Source: CAVQBC01 sp963710665 (GTDB lineage Bacteria > Actinomycetota > Thermoleophilia > Solirubrobacterales > Solirubrobacteraceae). Taken from it: a stretch of 64,000 bases of DNA. The stretch covers positions 62,001-126,000 of the forward strand of contig CAVQBC010000006.1 in the NCBI GenBank assembly GCA_963710665.1, read 5' to 3'. Below are positions 52,329-61,327 of this stretch, in pieces. Numbering within the stretch: position 1 is the first letter of the stretch; every line of letters starts with the position of its first letter. Under the pieces are notes generated by a model that was given only the letters and a program-made list of their open reading frames with translations, searched no databases and was not told the origin of the DNA. Made by a program: the position numbers and the translations under genes.

Positions 52329-55300
52329 CTAAGTGAGGCCGAGCTCGGCCGCAGAGCGTGCGGCTGCGGCGCGCGAGTGCACGTCGAGCTTGCGGTAGAC
52401 CGAGCGCAGGTGCGCATGCACCGTTCGGGGACTGAGCACCAGCTCCGCCGCGACCTGGGGATTGGAGAAACCCTTGGCGACGAGTCTGAGCACCTCGACC
52501 TCGCGTGCGGTCAGCCCCGCCGGGTAGGCGGTCGGCGCGCCCTCGTCGCTTCTTGTTCGGCTTGCGTAGCGTGCCGCCAGCTCTTCGCGCGAGCCGGCAT
52601 GGAATTTTTCCAGAGCGCCCTCGACGCGCTCGGCGACGGTCTGCTCGGTGACGAAGAGTGACTGAGCGATGTCGCGGTCGGAGAGCCCCTTCGACACGAG
52701 TTCGGCCACTCGACGCTCGGTCGCGCTGAGCGCGTCGATGGGACTCGAACGCAGCGGGTCCGGACGCCAGCCCGCGGCGACCAGCTCGCCCCGTGCGCGT
52801 TCGGCGAGCGCTCGCGCACCGCAGCGATGCGCGAGCACCATGCTGCGGCGGAGCGGCTCGCGCGCGGCGGCGCGCCGATCCTGGCCCTGAAGCGCCAGGC
52901 CCAGATCACATAGCGCGCGCGCGAGCTCGAGCCGCGCCGGAGTGGCCTCGAGCACGGCGACCGCCTCGTTCAGCAGGCGGATACCGCGCTCACCGGGCGT
53001 CAATCTCCCTTCGGCGGACAAGGCGATCCCGAGTGCGCACCGGAGTCCGACCCGGCGCGCGGCCGTCACTTCGTCGGTGGTGAGTTGGAGCGCCTCCTCC
53101 CGCTCACCGGCTGCGTCCAGCGCCTCGGCCAGGCTGGGTCGCCACGGGATCACGGAGGGGTTGTTCGCACCCCACTGCCCCATGCGCGTCCCGCAGGCCC
53201 GCAGATCGGCGATCGCGGACCTCACATCCCCCGCAGCCAGTCGCAGGCGGCCCCGGCTGTGCAGGAAGAAGCTCCACGACCCGTAGTCGCTGATCTGGCC
53301 GCCCAGCCCGCTCCGTTCGAGCGCCTCGCTCGCGGCTGTCAGGTCGCCCTGGCCCATCAGGGCGTCGACGAGGAAGGCCCAGGTGGCGGGCATGCCGCCC
53401 CACCCGCGGGCGGCCGCCACCTCGAGCGACGTGCGGGCCTCGGTCTCCGCATCTGCGAGCCGCCCGCGTCGGTAAGCGATCGACGACCTCCAACACGAGG
53501 CGATCGCGAGCGAGCGGACAGAGCCCCGCGTCCGAGCCTCGGTCTCGAGCTGCTCGAGCAGCTGGTCGGCCCGATCCAGCCGGTCCGTCCACAGCAACGC
53601 GTTGGCCGCGAAGACCGCCGTATGGGCTCCGGCCCGGTCACTTGGCAGACGCCCACCCGCCACGGCTCGCTCCGCGAGCTCAGCCGCCACCTCCGGCCGC
53701 TCGCCTGACAGCGCCTTGTCCACCGCCAAAACCCCTGCGACGAGACGCTCCGCCGGGGTCGCACCTTCGACCTCGAGAAATCGATCGAGTCGTCCCGCCG
53801 CGAGAGGCCATGCAGACAGCGTCAGCCGGGCCGCGGCGGCGACGTGACCCTCGAGCCGCAGCTCGAGCTCCCGGTCGCGCTCACGGACGTCCTGCACCGC
53901 GGCGTCGAAGGCGTCGGCGGCCTCGCGGAAGCGGTCGCGCGCCCACAGCGCGTCGCCGAGCAGCAGCGCCGCCTCGGCTCGCTGGCGCGGGTCCTCGATC
54001 AACTCGACGGCCTCACGCAGATGCTCTACCGCCGGCGACTCTCCCTCCCACCCGACGTCGCCACCGACGAGCGCGCCTGCCCGAAGCTCCGCGTTGCCCA
54101 GATCCGTCAGCACCCCAGCGCGCTCGGGCCCGGCCGGAGGCTCGGCGAGCGCGCGCCGCAGGTAGGCGACCGCCGCATCCGGGGCTCCTCGCTCCGAGGC
54201 GCGCGCCGCCGCCCCGCGCAAAGCCGCCACCCGCCAGGCCGCTCCCTCGGGCTCCGCGACCAGCAGGTGCGCCGCGATCTCCTCCAGCGAGCCGGCCGCG
54301 TGCTCGAGCAGACGCGCCGCCTTGCTGTGCAGGAGCGCCCTGTCGCTCGGCGGGATCGACGAGTAGATCGCCCGGCGCACGATCGGATGGACGAAATCCA
54401 GTTCGCGCTGCTCGGCCAGGATGCCGGCGCGGGTGAGACCGTCACGAGCCCGTTCGACCTCGGACTCCGGGAGATCAGTCAAGCGGGCCACGGCCGCCAG
54501 GTCGGCCCCCGCGCTCAAGACGGCCACCGCTCTCGCGACGCTCGCCGCGGACGGCGTCAGCCGTTCCAGTCGCGAGACCACCGCCTGGGACACCGATTCC
54601 GGCCCGATGTCGCGCACGCGGGCCGCGTTCTCCGCGCGCGGCTCGATCCGCTGATGCGCCAGATCGGCGACCAGCTCCCCAAGGAGGAAAGGATTGCCGC
54701 CGCTGGCCTCGTGACACGCGTCGCAAAAGGCGTCATCCGCAAGCCGCCAGCGGGAACGCAGCACACGCGCGCACCCGCGGGCCGTCAGCGGCCTCGGGCG
54801 GACGACGTTTGAGGACGCAGAGCTCATGAGGTCATCGAGGGCGTCCCGCGCCTCGCGCTCCCCCAGCCGCATCGCAACCACAAGCAGCAGCGGCACGGCC
54901 TCGATCCGGCGGGCGAGATAGTCAAGCCAGCGGCGGGAGGCGCGATCCGCCCAGTGCGCGTCGTCGATCAGGAGCACAAGCGGTCGGCGGGCCGCCAAGT
55001 TCGCGGCCAGCCAATACAGGCCGTGGAGCACCGCGAACGACGGATCCTCCCCTCGGCCAGGCTCGCCCGGACCGGCTAGATCGAAGACCGGGCGGGCGAG
55101 CTTCGCCGCACCGTCAAGGAGCTCTTCCCGAATCGCCGATGCCTGGCTCGCAAGCGGCGGCTCGAACAGCTGCCGAACGATCCCAAACGGAAGCTCCTGC
55201 TCCAACTCGCCCCCCCGCGCGCGCAGCACCTCCAGCGACAGTTCACGCCCACGCACAGCCGCCTCTGCGACGAGACGGGTCTTGCCCACGCCAGCCTCGC

Positions 55301-55400
55301 CGACGATGAATGCCACCGCCCCGCTGCCGCTCAGGGCGGCAGTCAGCAGCCGATCGAGCTGCTCAAGCTCGTCCTCGCGCTCCACAAGCACGCGCTGCAT
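52329..55400 (-). CDS. large ATPase LuxR-family regulator with two HTH-like regions
   Basis: A 1023-residue STAND/LAL-type regulator. The ATPase module begins at once: LVEREDELEQLDRLL, Walker A GEAGVGKT at 34-41, Walker B PLVLLIDDAHWAD near 160. A long helical TPR-like sensor region fills about 330-870. Two LuxR-like segments end the protein: LSATERRVAELVSKGLSDRD at about 891-910 with VTEQTVAERVEGALEKF after it, and the canonical LTAREVEVLRLVAKGFSNPQ from about 962 with RTVHAHLRSVYRKLDV. The first may be a degenerate copy. ATG at 55400 gives the standard start; an earlier in-frame codon at 55586 adds unrelated residues. Target genes and ligand unknown. Confidence 0.9.
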   Translation of the reverse strand: MQRVLVEREDELEQLDRLLTAALSGSGAVAFIVGEAGVGKTRLVAEAAVRGRELSLEVLRARGGELEQELPFGIVRQLFEPPLASQASAIREELLDGAAKLARPVFDLAGPGEPGRGEDPSFAVLHGLYWLAANLAARRPLVLLIDDAHWADRASRRWLDYLARRIEAVPLLLVVAMRLGEREARDALDDLMSSASSNVVRPRPLTARGCARVLRSRWRLADDAFCDACHEASGGNPFLLGELVADLAHQRIEPRAENAARVRDIGPESVSQAVVSRLERLTPSAASVARAVAVLSAGADLAAVARLTDLPESEVERARDGLTRAGILAEQRELDFVHPIVRRAIYSSIPPSDRALLHSKAARLLEHAAGSLEEIAAHLLVAEPEGAAWRVAALRGAAARASERGAPDAAVAYLRRALAEPPAGPERAGVLTDLGNAELRAGALVGGDVGWEGESPAVEHLREAVELIEDPRQRAEAALLLGDALWARDRFREAADAFDAAVQDVRERDRELELRLEGHVAAAARLTLSAWPLAAGRLDRFLEVEGATPAERLVAGVLAVDKALSGERPEVAAELAERAVAGGRLPSDRAGAHTAVFAANALLWTDRLDRADQLLEQLETEARTRGSVRSLAIASCWRSSIAYRRGRLADAETEARTSLEVAAARGWGGMPATWAFLVDALMGQGDLTAASEALERSGLGGQISDYGSWSFFLHSRGRLRLAAGDVRSAIADLRACGTRMGQWGANNPSVIPWRPSLAEALDAAGEREEALQLTTDEVTAARRVGLRCALGIALSAEGRLTPGERGIRLLNEAVAVLEATPARLELARALCDLGLALQGQDRRAAAREPLRRSMVLAHRCGARALAERARGELVAAGWRPDPLRSSPIDALSATERRVAELVSKGLSDRDIAQSLFVTEQTVAERVEGALEKFHAGSREELAARYASRTRSDEGAPTAYPAGLTAREVEVLRLVAKGFSNPQVAAELVLSPRTVHAHLRSVYRKLDVHSRAAAARSAAELGLT

Positions 55401-55409
55401 CGCCCCCCA

Positions 55410-55415
55410 AGTATC
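55410..55415 (-). promoter_or_regulatory. -10-like hexamer GATACT upstream of the LuxR gene
   Basis: On the minus strand GATACT ends 9 nt before the ATG at 55400. The first base departs from TANNNT; spacing matches other sites. Confidence 0.3.
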
Positions 55416-55986
55416 CCGGGCACGAAGCTGCCCCACGCCCTCCGACCGGTTCCCGATCGGGACGAAATCGACGATCACCCCAGAGTGTCGCTTCCCGCCG
55501 TCAGAAGCTCTCGTCGGCCCGGCTGAGCCGGCCCGGCAATCGCTCTCAGCACCGGCGCGCGATTGGATTCGGCGCAAAGCGATCACGCCGCCAGTGACGC
55601 ATCTGGTGACTGCTTCGGACGAGGTCCGGGCGCGGCGCTCGCATTGGTCGTGGAACTGGTGGCCGCGGTGAGCGTCCGGCGGGAGCGTGGGAGCGCTCCC
55701 GTTGTTCGGGACGGGTTGTCAGAGCCGGAGTCCAGCGGTGGCGGACATCATCGGTGCGCGAACAACGAGCGCGACGCCGGAGAGGTCCACGGCAGCCGCG
55801 TTGTCCGTCAGGAGCTCGGCGAGAGTCCCGGCGGCGAGTCCCGCCGACCGGATCGCGTCCGCATCAGTGCTTGCGCGGAGTGTGAATCGCGCGCTGTGCC
55901 GGTCAGCCGGCCGCCCAGGTCACCGCGCAGCCGGTCGTCGATTACCTGACGGAGACTCCGCGCACGCACTTCGGGAGGGCACCCCC
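55416..55986. other. region without an intact gene
   Basis: No gene is supported. On the minus strand about 55735-55890 reads a protein-like piece, RASTDADAIRSAGLAAGTLA then ELLTDNAAAVDLSGVALVV, ending in a stop, but no start codon or family is visible. It may be the tail of a lost gene. Confidence 0.3.
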
Positions 55987-56330
55987 ATGGTCCCGGGGAC
56001 CCCGAATGACCGCGAGACGCTCGCCGCCGAACTACGACAGCACGTCGCGAGCTTAGACGTCATCGACAGGCTCACCGCCTACGGACACGCGTTGCGGTTC
56101 GCCGAAGCGAGAGCCTTCTCGAGGTCCGAAGCTTCGACGACCCGATCGTCGCCGCAGACGCATACAGCGCCCTGGAACGGGCGACGGAGGACCAGCCTCG
56201 CAAGGACGTGGTTCTCGTCTCCGCCGAGTCGCTCGCCTCGCTGAGGCGCGCGTACCCGAACTACTTCCTGGATACCACCGCCTTCGCCGAAAGCGTGCGC
56301 GAGGCCATCGCGGAGCCGATTTCCCCCACA
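55987..56330 (+). pseudogene. RelA/SpoT-type protein, C-terminal remnant with frameshift
   Basis: From an ATG at 55987 the frame reads LAAELRQHVASLDVIDRLTA and YGHALRFAEARAF, then is lost near 56113. One frame over, the sequence continues LEVRSFDDPIVAADAYSALE and DVVLVSAESLASLRRAYPNY followed by FLDTTAF. The VLVxAxSxxxLRxAYPNYFxDTxxF pattern is what follows the synthetase domain in small (p)ppGpp-synthetase-like and RelA/SpoT-domain proteins. The catalytic synthetase part is not found upstream, so the fragment should be inactive. The call rests on that motif only. Confidence 0.5.
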
Positions 56331-56382
56331 GCTTCCCTGACCCCACGCAGACGGCGGCGTAGAGCCGAGCCGGCTCGGCGCA

Positions 56383-57816
56383 TTACATCTGGGAGCGACC
56401 TCGGCGGAGAGTCAACGTCGTAGCCTCGCTCATCGTGGTGCGCGTCAACGTCTCGTGGCGCTTGTGCCCGATGAGGAACTCGCGCATCGCCAGCATCCGC
56501 GGAATGAGCAGCACCGGCCGGTAGACGACCGGCTCGAGGATCGCCAGCAGCGCGAGCCGGACGACGTCGCGACGACCGTAGGTGTCGAAGAACGCGACGT
56601 CGAGGATCACGCCGGCGAGCCGGATGACAGCGCTCAGCCCGATCGAGAACGCGAGGAACAGCAGGCAGAACTGGGCGTCGAGGAGTCCGGCGCAGGCGAG
56701 CACGATGACGAAGAGGTACGCGAACACCTCGACGAACGGCCCGAGCCCCTCGTAGATGAGCAGGTAGGGCATCGTCAGCATCCCGACCGAGCCGTATCGC
56801 GGGTTGAACAGCATCGTGCGGTACTTCCACAGCGTCTCCAGCACGATCCGCTGCCAGCGCTTGCGCTGCCTGGTGATGTCGCGCCACGTCGTGGGCCCCT
56901 GGGTCCAGACGGTCGCGTCCGGCACCATGACGATCCGGTACGGCACCTTGTTGGCGCGGAAGTGCCGGTGCGCGTGGATCGTCAGCTCGATGTCCTCGTG
57001 CGTGACGTCCGTCGCGTAGCCGCCGAGGTCGACCACGACGTCGCGGCGCCAGACGCCGAAGCCGCCGGCGATGACGGGCGCTGCGTTCAGCCGGCTCCAC
57101 GCAAGCCTGTGGCTCAAGAATGCGCTCACGTACTCGACGACCTGAAAGCGCGCGACGAGCGAGTTCGGGAGCCGCGACTCGACGATCCGGCCGTCCCTGA
57201 CGATCAACCCGTTGGCGGGGCGCAGCTGCCCGCCGATGGCGATGGTCCGCCGCGGGTCGAAGTTGATCGCGCGGACCACCCTGATGAGCGTGTCGGGCTC
57301 GAAGATGCAGTCCGCGTCGGTGTGCAGGACGTACGGGTGGTAGGCGATGTTGACCCCCGCGTTGCAGGCGTCGGCTTCGCCGCCGTTGTCCTTGTCGATC
57401 ACCCACAGGTTGGGGTGGCTGCGCGAGCGATAGATCTGGCGAACGGGCTCCGTCTCGATCGGCTGGGGATAGAACACGTCGCGCAGCTCCAGGTCGAAGC
57501 TCTCGCGCAAGACGTCAAGCGTGTCGTCGGTCGAGCCGTCGTTGACGACGAGCACCTCGAACTGCGGATGCGTCGAGCCGAGGATCGACAGCACCGTGTC
57601 GCGAATGATCGCCTCCTCGTTGTAGGCCGGGACGATGATGCTGAGGGCGACCGTCGCGTGTGAGTGCTCGAGCCGGGCGAAGTCGGTGTACTGGGCCTGC
57701 CGGCGGCGCGTCCGGTTCTCGCCGATTCCGATGACGATGAATCCCAGGGTCGACAGGTTGAGCGTGATGAAGTAGCTCATCAGCAGGGCGTAGATGATCT
57801 GGGCCGTGGGGCTCAT
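56383..57816 (-). CDS. membrane glycosyltransferase, GT2 family (processive type)
   Basis: A 477-residue membrane GT2. One N-terminal membrane helix (about 5-31), then the catalytic domain with SIIVPAYNEEAIIRDT at 59-74, VVNDGSTDD at 90-98, the metal-binding HTDAD at 165-169, GYATDVTHEDIELTI with the catalytic base Asp near 275, and QRKRW at 317-321, the QxxRW motif of processive synthases such as IcaA, hyaluronan or cellulose synthase. Three to four helices follow. It probably polymerises and exports a glycan from a UDP-sugar. Its ATG overlaps the stop of the HEAT-repeat gene. Confidence 0.9.
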   Translation of the reverse strand: MSPTAQIIYALLMSYFITLNLSTLGFIVIGIGENRTRRRQAQYTDFARLEHSHATVALSIIVPAYNEEAIIRDTVLSILGSTHPQFEVLVVNDGSTDDTLDVLRESFDLELRDVFYPQPIETEPVRQIYRSRSHPNLWVIDKDNGGEADACNAGVNIAYHPYVLHTDADCIFEPDTLIRVVRAINFDPRRTIAIGGQLRPANGLIVRDGRIVESRLPNSLVARFQVVEYVSAFLSHRLAWSRLNAAPVIAGGFGVWRRDVVVDLGGYATDVTHEDIELTIHAHRHFRANKVPYRIVMVPDATVWTQGPTTWRDITRQRKRWQRIVLETLWKYRTMLFNPRYGSVGMLTMPYLLIYEGLGPFVEVFAYLFVIVLACAGLLDAQFCLLFLAFSIGLSAVIRLAGVILDVAFFDTYGRRDVVRLALLAILEPVVYRPVLLIPRMLAMREFLIGHKRHETLTRTTMSEATTLTLRRGRSQM

Positions 57817-59183
57817 GCCGCCAAACGAAGCTCCGACCCGGCGCTGTCCACCTCTTCGAGCAGCGTGACCAGGTGGTCGCGGGTCGCGGGATCGGCACCC
57901 TCGACGCTGCCCGCCAAGGTCTCGCGGGCCTCGGCCCGCACGACCGCCGCCAGTACGTAGCGCGCGGCGGCGGCCTCCGCAGCCGTGCCGTTGAGCGCCG
58001 CGATCTGCTCGGAGATGAAGCCGATCTCGATGAGAATCTCGGCCGCCTTGTTGCGAACGAAGCGATCGACGTCGTGGAGCAGCCGGCACAGGTGGTCAAC
58101 CGATGCGTGGCCGAGCTGTTTGAGTGCGAGCGCTGCGCTCTGACGAACCCACCAGATGGGATCGGACATGAGCACGGTCAGGTTCGGCACGAGCTCGCTG
58201 ACACCCGCGATGCCCACCGCCTTGGCGGCGCTGGCGCGGACGCGCCAGTCGTCGTCGCGCAGCAGCCTCTCCAGGACCTTTGGATCCGGAAACGATCCGT
58301 GGGCCTCCGCCGCGCTGGCGCGCACCTCGGCGGAGTCGGCGCTCGCGAGCGGCGCCAGCCACAGACGCGCTCGAGGATCATGGCAGCGCCCCAGGATGAA
58401 CGCGACCCAGCTTCGCGTGGCCGGGTCGGCGCTCCCGGCCACGGCGGCAACGAGCTCCGGCGCCTCGCGGCAACGCGAGGTCTCGAGCAGCGTGGCGACG
58501 AGCGGGCGGGGGAGAGCCCCGCTCTGCAGCGCCGTCACGAGGGCGCCGCATGCGCGTCTGGAGTCGTATCCCGAGAGAGCCTGACCAGCGACGTAGGCGA
58601 GGTCGGGATCGCGCCCCCGCAGGTGCGCCGCCAGCACGGGCACCGACCGCTCGTCGCGCAGCCAGCCAAGCGTGAAGAGGGCGTCGGCGCGGCGCCGCTT
58701 GAGCCGGCTCCGGCGCAGCTGGTCTGTGACGGCGCCATGCCCGTCCAGCGTGAGGAGGGCGGCCCGTACCGCGTGTGACTCGAGTGCGGACAGATGCGTC
58801 TCGCACGCGCGGCGCATGTCGCGCAGGCGCGGCATCAGCAATCTGATCTCGACGTGCCGAAGCGGTCCCTCCTTTGCGACGGCGGCGCGCAGGCGCTCGG
58901 CCAGGTGTTCCACCTCGCGGTGATGGCGCCGGCGGCGGCGCCGTCGCACCGACATCGACACGAGCGTCAGAAGGAGCGCGAGGACATACAACAGCGCGGC
59001 ACCCGGCGGGAACCACCACAGTCCAGCGAGCGACTCCTGGTTGACGCGAGTGAACACGACGAACCCGCCGATGAGCCCGATGTAGGGCGCTGCCAGCACA
59101 GGCAGGCGACTTGCCCTCGCCCGCCTGGACGCGGGCGTCGACGCAGAGTCCCGTCCGGAGTTGTGCCCGCGCGTGAACAGCAT
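57813..59183 (-). CDS. membrane-anchored HEAT-repeat protein
   Basis: A 456-residue protein. Two membrane helices lie at about 27-47 (LPVLAAPYIGLIGGFVVF) and 58-77 (PPGAALLYVLALLLTLVSM), followed by an Arg-rich stretch and then a cytoplasmic helical solenoid of about eight HEAT/PBS-lyase-type repeats, for example RSVPVLAAHLRGRDPDLAYV, KVLERLLRDDDWRVRASAAK and LVPNLTVLMSDPIWWVRQSA. HEAT repeats bind proteins. The position between the epimerase and the synthase, with a 4-bp overlap to the latter, suggests a scaffold or partner of the glycosyltransferase; this is inferred from context. Confidence 0.85.
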   Translation of the reverse strand: MLFTRGHNSGRDSASTPASRRARASRLPVLAAPYIGLIGGFVVFTRVNQESLAGLWWFPPGAALLYVLALLLTLVSMSVRRRRRRRHHREVEHLAERLRAAVAKEGPLRHVEIRLLMPRLRDMRRACETHLSALESHAVRAALLTLDGHGAVTDQLRRSRLKRRRADALFTLGWLRDERSVPVLAAHLRGRDPDLAYVAGQALSGYDSRRACGALVTALQSGALPRPLVATLLETSRCREAPELVAAVAGSADPATRSWVAFILGRCHDPRARLWLAPLASADSAEVRASAAEAHGSFPDPKVLERLLRDDDWRVRASAAKAVGIAGVSELVPNLTVLMSDPIWWVRQSAALALKQLGHASVDHLCRLLHDVDRFVRNKAAEILIEIGFISEQIAALNGTAAEAAAARYVLAAVVRAEARETLAGSVEGADPATRDHLVTLLEEVDSAGSELRLAA

Positions 59184-59186
59184 TGC

Positions 59187-60236
59187 CTACAGGCGACTGC
59201 CTGCGAGCGCCTGCGCCGGCGCTCGCCGGCGCCTCCGGGCCGGCTGGTGGTCGGTCTGCGCCGGTCGCCGCGTGTCGAGCAGCTCTCCGATCATGTCGTC
59301 GACCGAGTACAGAGGCGACCAGCCGGTGCACTCGCGGAGCGCGGTCGTATCCGGGATTCGCCGGCCGAGCTCTTCGTACCCAGAGCCGTATGCGCGTGCG
59401 TACGGCACGCAGATGGTCCGTGACCGTGACCGGGACCGCTTGATCACGCGGGCCGCGAGATCGTCGATCCGGACGGGGGTCGAGCTGCCGATGTTGTAGG
59501 TCGCGCCGGCGGCGCTGTCGCTGTCGAGCAGTCCCACGACCGCGCGCACCGCGTCGTACACGCTCGTGAAGCAGCGCGTCTGGCTGCCGTCGCCGTAGAT
59601 CGTGAGTGGTTCGTTGGCGAGCGCCTGATCCATGAAGCGCGGGAGCACCATGCCGTAGGCCGTGCTCTGCCGCGGGCCGACGACGTTGAAGAAGCGGACG
59701 GCCGCGATGTCGGCGCCCTCGCACTGCACGTAGGCGTGGGCGAGGGACTCGCCGAACTGCTTGGCTATGGCGTAGCTCCAACGCGAGCGCGACGGCGCTC
59801 CGATCGTGCAGTCATCGAGCTCGGTCAGTGCCTCGCCGCTCTGCTTTCCGTAGACCTCGGAGCTCGAGGCGAAGAGGAGCTTGCGCGCGTGGCGAGCGGC
59901 GGCGGCCATGACGACGTCGGCACCCCGCACGTTCGCGAGCAGCGTCTCGAGCGGGTTGTCGACGACGTTCTCCACCCCCAGGGCGGCGGCCAGGTGCACG
60001 CAGGCGTCGGCGCGGCGCATGCAGTCCTCCACGGCCTCTGCGTCCTGCGTCGCCGCCTCGACGAGCTCGACGCGTCCGGTCCGGAGGGCGTCGATGAGGT
60101 TCTCGCGCGATCCGGCACTGAGGTCATCGAGGACGATCACGCTGTCGCCACGCGCGGCGAGCGCGTCCACGAGGTGCGAGCCGATGAAGCCGGCGCCGCC
60201 GGTCACGAGTACCCGACCACCACCGTTGCCCTCCAC
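59187..60236 (-). CDS. NAD-dependent sugar epimerase/dehydratase
   Basis: A 349-residue extended short-chain dehydrogenase. The NAD motif RVLVTGGAGFIGSHL is at 8-22 and the catalytic Ser/Tyr/Lys are in FASSSEVYG and SYAIAKQ (Tyr155, Lys159). RFFNVVGPRQ and LTIYGDGSQTRCF are nucleotide-sugar-binding elements, as in UDP-glucose 4-epimerase and UDP-glucuronate decarboxylase. It should supply the sugar for the glycosyltransferase two genes on. GTG at 60236 follows GAGGACTC; an in-frame ATG at 60314 would add an atypical N-terminus. The Arg/Ala-rich tail after about 320 is not conserved. Confidence 0.9.
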   Translation of the reverse strand: MEGNGGGRVLVTGGAGFIGSHLVDALAARGDSVIVLDDLSAGSRENLIDALRTGRVELVEAATQDAEAVEDCMRRADACVHLAAALGVENVVDNPLETLLANVRGADVVMAAAARHARKLLFASSSEVYGKQSGEALTELDDCTIGAPSRSRWSYAIAKQFGESLAHAYVQCEGADIAAVRFFNVVGPRQSTAYGMVLPRFMDQALANEPLTIYGDGSQTRCFTSVYDAVRAVVGLLDSDSAAGATYNIGSSTPVRIDDLAARVIKRSRSRSRTICVPYARAYGSGYEELGRRIPDTTALRECTGWSPLYSVDDMIGELLDTRRPAQTDHQPARRRRRAPAQALAGSRL

Positions 60237-60600
60237 GAGTCCTCGCTTTCGTCTACGACCAGAAAGGGTGCACGTAGCGACCTCAGCGCCAGAGGCATCA
60301 CAAACACACATCAACGGACCCAGGCTCCAGGCACCTGGGCGCGGCGCTGTCTACGCGCTCAGCTGGTCACTTCGGGTTGAGAGCGCGACCCGCGTTTCGC
60401 GGCTCGGTGTTGGCGTCTTCGGTGTGACTATCACGGATGCCGCGCTCGCCCTTCGCAAATACGCGGCTAGCCGCTGCGTACAGGCCCCGGTGGAGCCGAA
60501 CCCGTGCCGAGCGCCACTCGGGGGGTTTCGATCGTCGCCGTCGGAGGCCGCGAGGTCGTCGACGAGCTGCTGTGCACGGCGTAGAGCCGATGCGCCAAGC
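60237..60600. other. divergent intergenic region
   Basis: Spacer between the minus-strand glycan cassette and the plus-strand DUF1801 gene. I see no gene. The composition is lower in GC than the flanking genes, as expected for regulatory sequence, but no inverted repeat or -35/-10 pair stands out for the epimerase. Confidence 0.4.
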
Positions 60601-60606
60601 TGTACT
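60601..60606 (+). promoter_or_regulatory. -10-like hexamer TGTACT upstream of DUF1801 gene
   Basis: TGTACT ends exactly 6 nt before the ATG at 60613; no Shine-Dalgarno between. The second base departs from TANNNT. Confidence 0.35.
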
Positions 60607-60612
60607 GCCGCC

Positions 60613-61017
60613 ATGAGCGATTCGCCGTACCACCGCGACCCCCGCGTCGACGAGTACATCGACGCCCTGCCCGAATGGCAGCAGGCGATCTGCGCCGAGG
60701 TCCGCGACCTCGTCCACGCCGCCGACCCGGAGGTCGAGGAGACCATCAAGCGCAGGGTGCAGCCGTACTTCGTGCTGCAGGGCAACATCTGCGCGCTGCT
60801 GGCCACCAAGGATCACGTCAACGTGTTCCTCTACGACGGCGCGATCGTCCCCGATCCCGAAGGCATCATCACCGGGGGCCACGACAACCAGACGGCGCGG
60901 ACGGTCGCCGTCTACGAAGGCCAGACGATCAACGCCGGCGCGCTCCGGGCGATGTTCGAGCAGATCATCGCCAACAACCGCGCCGGCGGATGGCGCAAGC
61001 TCAAGAAGACCGGCTGA
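60613..61017 (+). CDS. DUF1801/YdhG-like protein
   Basis: A 134-residue soluble protein with the family pattern: an N-terminal helix (VDEYIDALPEWQQAICAEVR), EVEETIKRRVQPYFVLQGNI, then KDHVNVFLYDGAIVPDPEG and a basic end (GGWRKLKKTG). Family members have an IscU-like or YdhG-like fold and no established activity. It opens a group of four closely packed small genes. The next gene starts 21 bp downstream after GAGGAGAAC. Confidence 0.82.
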   Translation: MSDSPYHRDPRVDEYIDALPEWQQAICAEVRDLVHAADPEVEETIKRRVQPYFVLQGNICALLATKDHVNVFLYDGAIVPDPEGIITGGHDNQTARTVAVYEGQTINAGALRAMFEQIIANNRAGGWRKLKKTG

Positions 61018-61037
61018 GGCCGACGCACGAGGAGAAC

Positions 61038-61313
61038 ATGCCCATGGACATGCCACGCGGGCCGGGACCGGGAGGCCGGCGGCTGGGCAGGGAGCAGGTC
61101 CGGGAAGGGATCCAGTCCCGGCTCGACGGGATTCCGGACGTCCACCACGGCGACGACCGCCACTGGCGCTGCGGTGACCGCGGCGTCTCCGAGTGGACGA
61201 TCCGCGGGACGCAGCCGACCGGCGAGCCCGTCGAGGTGCTCGCGTGCGACCTGTTCGAGTTCGCCGACGGGAGGATCAGCCGGAAGGACTCGTTCTGGAA
61301 GATCGTCGAGTGA
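61038..61313 (+). CDS. NTF2/SnoaL-like protein, N-terminally short
   Basis: A 91-residue protein starting MPMDMPRGPGPGGRRLGREQ, then a beta-sheet half with GVSEWTIRGTQPTGEPVEV and DLFEFADGRISRKDSFWKI, the typical C-terminal strands of SnoaL-like NTF2 folds. The family normally has about 35 more residues at the N-terminus with two helices that close the cavity; here DUF1801 ends just upstream and leaves no room. The Shine-Dalgarno (GAGGAG) supports this start, so it is either a minimal form or a deletion remnant. Confidence 0.65.
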   Translation: MPMDMPRGPGPGGRRLGREQVREGIQSRLDGIPDVHHGDDRHWRCGDRGVSEWTIRGTQPTGEPVEVLACDLFEFADGRISRKDSFWKIVE

Positions 61314-61327
61314 CCGGGGGCCTGCCC

